Of a stretch of DNA of 8,643 nucleotides, positions 5,188-8,643 are shown one piece after another. The notes under the pieces were generated by a model that ran no database searches, was not told the origin of the DNA, and worked only from the letters and a program-made list of their open reading frames with translations. The stretch's first letter is position 1. Each line of letters begins with the position of its first letter. The position numbers and the translations under genes were made by a program. The stretch is from Syntrophaceae bacterium UBA4810 (GTDB lineage Bacteria; Desulfobacterota; Syntrophia; Syntrophales; Smithellaceae): NCBI GenBank assembly GCA_002402545.1, contig DHGA01000055.1, forward strand, positions 1-8,643. Reading direction: 5' to 3'.

Positions 5188-7221
5188 ATGGCGCCTAAAT
5201 CGAAAATAGCCCGCACGCGCAATATCGGCATTGTCGCCCACATCGACGCCGGTAAAACGACAGTTTCAGAGCGGATTCTTTTTTACACAGGTAAATCCTA
5301 CAAAATGGGAGAAGTTCATGATGGCGAAGCCGTGATGGACTGGATGCCGCAGGAGCAGGAAAGGGGCATCACCATAACCTCAGCGGTAACCACGTGCGCG
5401 TGGAAAAACCATGAAATTCACATTATCGATACACCCGGGCATGTTGATTTCACGATTGAAGTAGAGCGTTCACTGCGCGTGCTTGACGGCGCTGTGGTTG
5501 TTTTTTGCGCTGTGGGCGGAGTTGAGCCGCAATCGGAAACAGTCTGGCATCAAGCGGATAAGTACGGCGTGCCCAAAATAGCTTTCATCAACAAAATGGA
5601 TAGAGTTGGAGCTGATTATTTCAGCGTGATAGACATGATGCGCAAGAGGTTTACTTCTGTTCCGGTTCCTGTTCAGATACCCGCGGGATGTGAAGACAAT
5701 TTTCGTGGTGTTATCGATCTGATTAATCAAAAACTTTTGATTTGGAATGATTCCGCGCAAGGCTTGGAATTCACGTCGCAGGAAATACCGGACGAGTTTG
5801 CTGAAGAAGTAAGATCAAACCGGGAGAAAATGATTGAGGCACTCGCGGAACATGACGATGAACTTGCCGATAAATATTTGGCCGGTAAAGAAATCACAAC
5901 AGGGGAAATAGAAAAGGCCATTAGAAACGCCACGATTTCTCTTAAAATAGTTCCGGTGCTTTGCGGCGCCGCCTTGCGCAACAAAGGCATTCAGCCGATA
6001 CTGGACGCCGTGGTAAATTTCCTTCCATCACCGGAAGATATTCCGCCGGTAAAAGGAATGAATCCGATTACTAAAAAGGAAGAAGTGAGGCAATGTTCGG
6101 ATAAAGAACCTCTGGCGGCGCTGGCGTTTAAAATAATGCTGGATGAAGGAAGAAAACTCGCGTATTTGCGGATTTATTCCGGTCAAATTCAGGCGGGTGG
6201 CGAAATATACAACGTTGTTAAGAAGAGAAAAGAAAAAATTGCCCGTCTTCTTTTAATGCACGCCAATAAACGAGAAAGAATTGAAAAAGCGTCAGCAGGC
6301 GATATTGTCGCTGTTTTGGGATTAAAAGATACTAGTACCGGAGATACTCTCTGCGCGGAAAAAAGCCCGATTATTTTGGAGAGAATAGAATTTTACGAGC
6401 CGGTAATCAGCCAGGCTATTGAAGCCAAGACGCCCGGCGATCAGGAAAAGCTTTCAGTCGCGTTGGATAAACTTCTCGACGAAGATCCGACACTGCGGGT
6501 CAAATATGAAGAGGAAACGGCGCAGACGGTTATTTCCGGCATGGGGGAATTGCATCTGGAAATTATCGTTGACCGCTTACAGCGAGAATTCAACGCTCGT
6601 GTTAATGTAGGCAGACCGCGTGTTGTTTACCGTGAAGCAATACAAAAGCAGGCGGAGGCAGAAGGATTATTTGAACGTGAACTGGGAGAGAAAAAACATT
6701 TTGCCCAGGTGCGTGTTTCATTGACTCCTCGCAAGCGGGGCATGGGCAATGAAATAATCATTATGACGGATGAAAGCATAATTCCCGCGGAATTTCACGA
6801 GGCAATAAGCGAAGGAATTAAAGAAGCGGCCATGAGCGGAACGTTAAACGGTTATCCGGTAACTGATGTCGGCGCGGCGGTAACAGGTGGCAGTTTCAAA
6901 GAAAGTGAATCATCTGTTCAGGCGTATAAAATCGCGGCGGCCGCGGCTTTTCGTGAAGCATTCGGCAAGGCCGAGCCTGTTTTGCTTGAGCCGATAATGA
7001 TGGTGGATGTCATCACGCCGGCTGAATTTATGGGAGATGTTATTGGCGATATCAATGCGCGCCGCGGCGAAATTCAGGCGGTTAATCCCAGAGGGATAAT
7101 CAGTGAAATTAAAGCCAAAGTGCCACTTAAAGCGCTGTTTGGCTATTCCACGGATTTGCGCTCTGCCACGCAGGGACGCGCGACTTTTTCCATGATTTTC
7201 TTGCAATACGACAAAGCTTAA
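5188..7221 (+). CDS. fusA: EF-G family translational GTPase, probable second (recycling-type) EF-G
   Basis: This 677-residue protein has all EF-G domains: GTPase (AHIDAGKTT 17-25, RGITI 59-63, DTPGHVDF 81-88, NKMD 135-138, CGAALRNKG 259-267), domain II (about 295-390), III (400-470), IV (475-595) and V (600-677). It is shorter than canonical EF-G (about 700) and lies outside the usual rpsL-rpsG-fusA-tuf cluster. Domain IV departs from translocase EF-G. The usual GGRGQY loop is replaced by LGEKKHF, recalling mitochondrial EF-G2 (LGDKRH). The conserved tip His (GSYHDVDS in E. coli) is Lys571 in GSFKESES. EF-G2-type factors of spirochaetes and mitochondria act with RRF in ribosome recycling, so that role is inferred here. 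The SD, AAGGAGG (5164-5170), lies inside the GerMN gene, an unusual 17 bases from ATG. No clear terminator follows. Confidence 0.96.
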   Translation: MAPKSKIARTRNIGIVAHIDAGKTTVSERILFYTGKSYKMGEVHDGEAVMDWMPQEQERGITITSAVTTCAWKNHEIHIIDTPGHVDFTIEVERSLRVLDGAVVVFCAVGGVEPQSETVWHQADKYGVPKIAFINKMDRVGADYFSVIDMMRKRFTSVPVPVQIPAGCEDNFRGVIDLINQKLLIWNDSAQGLEFTSQEIPDEFAEEVRSNREKMIEALAEHDDELADKYLAGKEITTGEIEKAIRNATISLKIVPVLCGAALRNKGIQPILDAVVNFLPSPEDIPPVKGMNPITKKEEVRQCSDKEPLAALAFKIMLDEGRKLAYLRIYSGQIQAGGEIYNVVKKRKEKIARLLLMHANKRERIEKASAGDIVAVLGLKDTSTGDTLCAEKSPIILERIEFYEPVISQAIEAKTPGDQEKLSVALDKLLDEDPTLRVKYEEETAQTVISGMGELHLEIIVDRLQREFNARVNVGRPRVVYREAIQKQAEAEGLFERELGEKKHFAQVRVSLTPRKRGMGNEIIIMTDESIIPAEFHEAISEGIKEAAMSGTLNGYPVTDVGAAVTGGSFKESESSVQAYKIAAAAAFREAFGKAEPVLLEPIMMVDVITPAEFMGDVIGDINARRGEIQAVNPRGIISEIKAKVPLKALFGYSTDLRSATQGRATFSMIFLQYDKA

Positions 7222-7232
7222 TTTTGCAAAAT
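7221..7232. repeat. 12-base palindrome at the fusA stop codon
   Basis: A perfect palindrome, ATTTTGCAAAAT, begins on the last base of the fusA stop codon. It could be a weak processing or termination element, but it is short and AT-rich, so chance is possible. Confidence 0.45.
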
Positions 7233-7238
7233 CGCAAA

Positions 7239-7278
7239 GTAATTGCGAGCCTGTTTTACAGGCGAAGCAATCTTCAGC
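7239..7278. repeat. hairpin repeat module 1
   Basis: The module opens GTAATTGCG and closes GCGAAGCAATCTTCAGC. Inside are a tight 6-bp hairpin (7249-7254 with 7258-7263, TTT loop) and an outer 5-bp stem (ATTGC 7242-7246 with GCAAT 7267-7271), split by a GA/GAA internal loop. The ATTGCGA...CGAAGCAATCT pattern resembles dispersed palindromic repeats I know from several bacterial genomes. Upstream TCGCAA (7232-7237) can pair instead with TTGCGA (7243-7248), so the left arm has two mutually exclusive partners. Confidence 0.75.
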
Positions 7279-7291
7279 TATTTCACCACGC

Positions 7292-7387
7292 GTAATTGCG
7301 GGATCGTCCCAGCATGGCGCTGTAATCTCGAATATTTCAACTTGCGCCATTGTCAGACTCTATTTATGGACGCGAAGCAATCTCAGC
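7292..7387. repeat. hairpin repeat module 2, longer, with nested arms
   Basis: This module has the same ends as module 1 (GTAATTGCG at 7292-7300, GCGAAGCAATCTCAGC at 7372-7387) but a longer centre. Three nested inverted pairs are visible: ATTGC 7295-7299 with GCAAT 7377-7381, GTCC 7306-7309 with GGAC 7368-7371, and ATGGCGC 7314-7320 with GCGCCAT 7344-7350. The two modules are probably diverged copies of one non-coding repeat. A frame of 71 codons running through both looks like a chance open frame. Confidence 0.7.
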
Positions 7388-7538
7388 GGAAATTGATATT
7401 GCTATATCCCAACAATCCTAAAATACCTATTACAATCAGATATATAGCTACAATGTAATTAAGCAATTTAGGGAAGGCGAGAATAATAATCCCCGAGACA
7501 AGCGCCAAAACTGAACCAATGCTGAAAGTTAACGTCAT
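7383..7538 (-). CDS. DUF3096-like small membrane protein, 51 aa
   Basis: This short minus-strand gene of 51 residues has ATG at 7538-7536 and TGA at 7385-7383. A strong SD, AAAGGA (7551-7546), sits seven bases before the start. The protein is almost all hydrophobic. Segment one covers residues 5-22 (SIGSVLALVSGIIILAFP), a KLLNY turn follows, and segment two covers about 28-44 (YIVAIYLIVIGILGLLGY). The LNYIVAIYLIVIGILGL string matches what I recall of the DUF3096 family of two-helix inner-membrane proteins, whose function is unknown. Its last two codons, R and stop, lie within the end of hairpin repeat module 2, so the repeat seems to supply the stop. It is divergent from the C_GCAxxG_C_C gene across a 136-base gap. 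Confidence 0.85.
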   Translation of the reverse strand: MTLTFSIGSVLALVSGIIILAFPKLLNYIVAIYLIVIGILGLLGYSNINFR

Positions 7539-7560
7539 AAATTTATCCTTTCTGAAAAAA

Positions 7561-7589
7561 TTGATATTTAATAAGCAATGAAGTAGAAA
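7561..7589 (+). promoter_or_regulatory. possible promoter of the C_GCAxxG_C_C gene
   Basis: TTGATA (7561-7566, five of six) and TAGAAA (7584-7589, four of six) are separated by 17 bases. Transcription would start near 7596, inside the palindrome TGACAATGTCA (7594-7604), leaving a leader of about 80 bases. The call rests on box matches only. Confidence 0.35.
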
Positions 7590-7605
7590 ATAATGACAAT
7601 GTCAA
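7577..7605 (-). promoter_or_regulatory. possible promoter of the DUF3096 gene
   Basis: On the minus strand a perfect TTGACA (7605-7600) is followed after 17 bases by TTCATT (7582-7577, three of six). Its leader would be about 30 bases. It overlaps the plus-strand candidate promoter, so the two genes may compete or be jointly regulated. Confidence 0.35.
7594..7604. promoter_or_regulatory. palindrome in the divergent control region
   Basis: TGACA-A-TGTCA is a perfect 11-base palindrome between the DUF3096 and C_GCAxxG_C_C genes. It overlaps the -35 box of the minus-strand candidate promoter and the predicted start of the plus-strand one. It could be an operator, but it is short and one arm is part of the -35 consensus. 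Confidence 0.3.
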
Positions 7606-7613
7606 GGTATATC

Positions 7614-7656
7614 TAGATTGATCAACTTAGCGAACAGAATTACTTAGATCGACCAA
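7614..7656 (+). promoter_or_regulatory. 12-base direct repeat before the C_GCAxxG_C_C gene
   Basis: TAGATTGATCAA (7614-7625) and TAGATCGACCAA (7645-7656) agree at ten of twelve positions and are offset by 31 bases, close to three helical turns. The second ends just before the SD (AAGGAG, 7659-7664). Paired repeats on one DNA face suggest a regulator-binding site. No regulator gene is nearby. Confidence 0.4.
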
Positions 7657-7674
7657 GCAAGGAGTTATTGAAAA

Positions 7675-8118
7675 ATGGATAAATCTCAGAGAGCAGCGGG
7701 TTATATGAAAATAGGCTATAACTGCGCGCAGGCGATTGTAAAAACCTATGCCGAGGATGTGGGTCTGAATGAAGAAGAAATAGTGAAAATGGCGTCTGTT
7801 TTAGGCGGTGGCATCGGCAGGACCGGGCATGTTTGCGGCGCGGTATCCGGCGCGGCGTTGATTCTCGGCGCGAAATTCGGCTCGACGGATAATACAAAGC
7901 TCGAATCCAAAGACAAAGCATATCAGAAGGGAAGGGAACTTCTGGAACGCTTTGCCTCCGAAAATAAAAGTATTCTATGCAGTGAAATTCTCGGCTACGA
8001 TATTAGCTCAAAAGAAAGTTTAATGCAGGCCAGGCAATCCGGTGTCTTTATTCAGAAGTGTCCCGGTTTTGTTGCTTCCGCGGCAAGGATACTGGAAACT
8101 ATTCTAAGCGAAGAATAA
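7675..8118 (+). CDS. C_GCAxxG_C_C family redox protein
   Basis: This 147-residue cytoplasmic protein belongs to the C_GCAxxG_C_C family, predicted redox-active or metal-binding proteins named for their cysteine pattern. All four family positions are present: Cys17 in GYNCAQAI, Cys54 in CGAVSGA, Cys102 in ILCSEILGYD and Cys129 in KCPGFV. A glycine-rich stretch (LGGGIGRTGH, 43-52) precedes Cys54. Members are common in anaerobes and often sit near redox or metal genes, but no reaction is established. ATG 7675 follows AAGGAG (7659-7664) by ten bases. The upstream gap holds a 12-base direct repeat and a palindrome that may control it. It converges on hppA across 157 bases. Confidence 0.93.
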   Translation: MDKSQRAAGYMKIGYNCAQAIVKTYAEDVGLNEEEIVKMASVLGGGIGRTGHVCGAVSGAALILGAKFGSTDNTKLESKDKAYQKGRELLERFASENKSILCSEILGYDISSKESLMQARQSGVFIQKCPGFVASAARILETILSEE

Positions 8119-8123
8119 AGTAG

Positions 8124-8142
8124 TATGGTGTCACCATATTTT
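8124..8142 (+). terminator. weak hairpin after the C_GCAxxG_C_C gene
   Basis: A perfect inverted repeat, TATGGTG-T-CACCATA (8124-8138), is followed by TTTT. The stem is only about five usable base pairs with a five-base loop, so it would be a weak terminator. It starts five bases after the stop codon. Confidence 0.4.
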
Positions 8143-8222
8143 CGGCTTTGTAGGACCCCGCAACGAGAATATTGGAGAGTTTAATATCAGAATAAAAACA
8201 TTAAAAGATATTATCTTCGCAT

Positions 8223-8253
8223 AAAAAAGGGCGTCCCGGAAAGAGACGCCCTT
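8223..8253 (-). terminator. Rho-independent terminator of hppA, possibly bidirectional
   Basis: A 9-bp G-C-rich stem (8227-8235 with 8245-8253) has a nine-base loop. On the minus strand the stem runs into six T residues (8228-8223), a classic terminator placed 22 bases after the hppA stop. Read on the plus strand it has only a poor T-run but could also stop read-through from the converging gene. Confidence 0.88.
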
Positions 8254-8275
8254 CTTGGTTAAAGGTTGTTAAGTT

Positions 8276-8643
8276 TTATTTCTTTTTTCCTTTGGCTTTT
8301 GCTTTAACTTTAACAGCAGCTTTTTCTTCGCTCAAAGACTCGCTGGAAATTCTCATACCGTAGAATGAACGATACACGAATACCAGAGCAATCAGGAAAA
8401 AGGCGATGGCCATGCCGAGCTTCAGATTCGGGTCAGTCATAGTCACGGCGATTTCGACAGCCAGCAACCCAAACAGCGTGGTGAATTTGATGACCGGGTT
8501 CAAAGAAACAGAAGAAGTATCTTTGAAGGGGTCGCCGACGGTGTCACCCACGACGGTCGCTTCATGGAGAGGAGTATTTTTCATCTTTAAATCTACTTCT
8601 ACAATCTTCTTGCCGTTATCCCAGCAGCCGCCGGCATTGGCCA
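8276..8643 (-). CDS. hppA: membrane-bound ion-translocating pyrophosphatase, C-terminal part
   Basis: The gene enters from the right edge and only the last 121 complete codons are present, ending at TAA 8278-8276. The frame is open upstream of the internal Met at 8584. The segment NAGGCWDNGKK, then EATVVGDTVGDPFKDTSSVSLNPVIK, is the conserved C-terminal active-site region of membrane pyrophosphatases. These enzymes couple PPi hydrolysis to H+ or Na+ export. Two membrane helices follow (LFGLLAVEIAV and MAIAFFLIALVFVYRSFY), then a tail of about 25 residues ending in a lysine-rich run (VKVKAKAKGKKK). Whether it pumps H+ or Na+, or needs K+, depends on residues outside the window. Cys replaces the usual Ala in GGAWDN. 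PPi-driven pumping would suit an energy-limited anaerobe. Confidence 0.96.
   Translation of the reverse strand, partial: ANAGGCWDNGKKIVEVDLKMKNTPLHEATVVGDTVGDPFKDTSSVSLNPVIKFTTLFGLLAVEIAVTMTDPNLKLGMAIAFFLIALVFVYRSFYGMRISSESLSEEKAAVKVKAKAKGKKK

Noticed and set aside
5470..5990. Minus-strand open frames within the EF-G gene
   Set aside because: Antisense shadows of a strongly conserved gene, without SD or recognisable motifs.
7243..7458. 71-codon plus-strand open frame
   Set aside because: It runs through both hairpin repeat modules and antisense to the DUF3096 gene, lacks an SD and has no protein-like composition. It looks like a chance frame of the type often mis-annotated in such repeats.
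8200..8217. AAGAT-ATT-ATCTT hairpin between the converging genes
   Set aside because: Five AT-rich base pairs, expected by chance. The strong terminator just downstream explains the gap.

Overview
The window looks like a chromosomal segment from an anaerobic bacterium, most likely a Deltaproteobacterium of the Syntrophus/Smithella (Syntrophales) kind. The clues are a flavoredoxin and rubrerythrin pair, a membrane-bound pyrophosphatase, a C_GCAxxG_C_C protein, a small DUF3096 protein and an EF-G resembling the second EF-G of deltaproteobacteria and spirochaetes. This assignment rests on remembered family distributions, not on a search. No phage, transposase, CRISPR array, rRNA or tRNA was seen.

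Layout. Positions 1-1706 hold a compact plus-strand operon: the 3' end of an unknown gene, an HD-domain phosphohydrolase, a small lipoprotein and the mechanosensitive channel MscL, closed by a hairpin. Positions 1750-2811 encode a 3-hydroxyisobutyryl-CoA hydrolase-like enzyme. It converges on a 62-residue minus-strand gene of unknown function (2819-3007). Positions 3205-4379 hold flavoredoxin and rubrerythrin, an oxygen/peroxide-defence pair ending in a strong terminator (4403-4441). A good sigma70-type promoter (4496-4524) then drives a membrane-anchored GerMN protein and an EF-G paralogue (to 7221).

Positions 7222-7387 hold two tandem hairpin modules with the same ends, a dispersed-repeat type of element. 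The second runs into the stop codon of a 51-residue minus-strand DUF3096 membrane protein (7383-7538). The 136-base gap that follows is a divergent control region with a palindrome and a 12-base direct repeat, leading into the C_GCAxxG_C_C gene (7675-8118). Finally the pyrophosphatase hppA enters from the right edge on the minus strand (8276-8643, 3' part only), with its own terminator.

Most of the window is ordinary housekeeping and stress-defence sequence. The points most worth a second look are the EF-G paralogue with a lysine where the domain IV tip histidine should be, the tandem repeat forming the 3' end of the DUF3096 gene, the in-frame GerMN/EF-G junction, the direct repeats before the C_GCAxxG_C_C gene, and the two small minus-strand genes.
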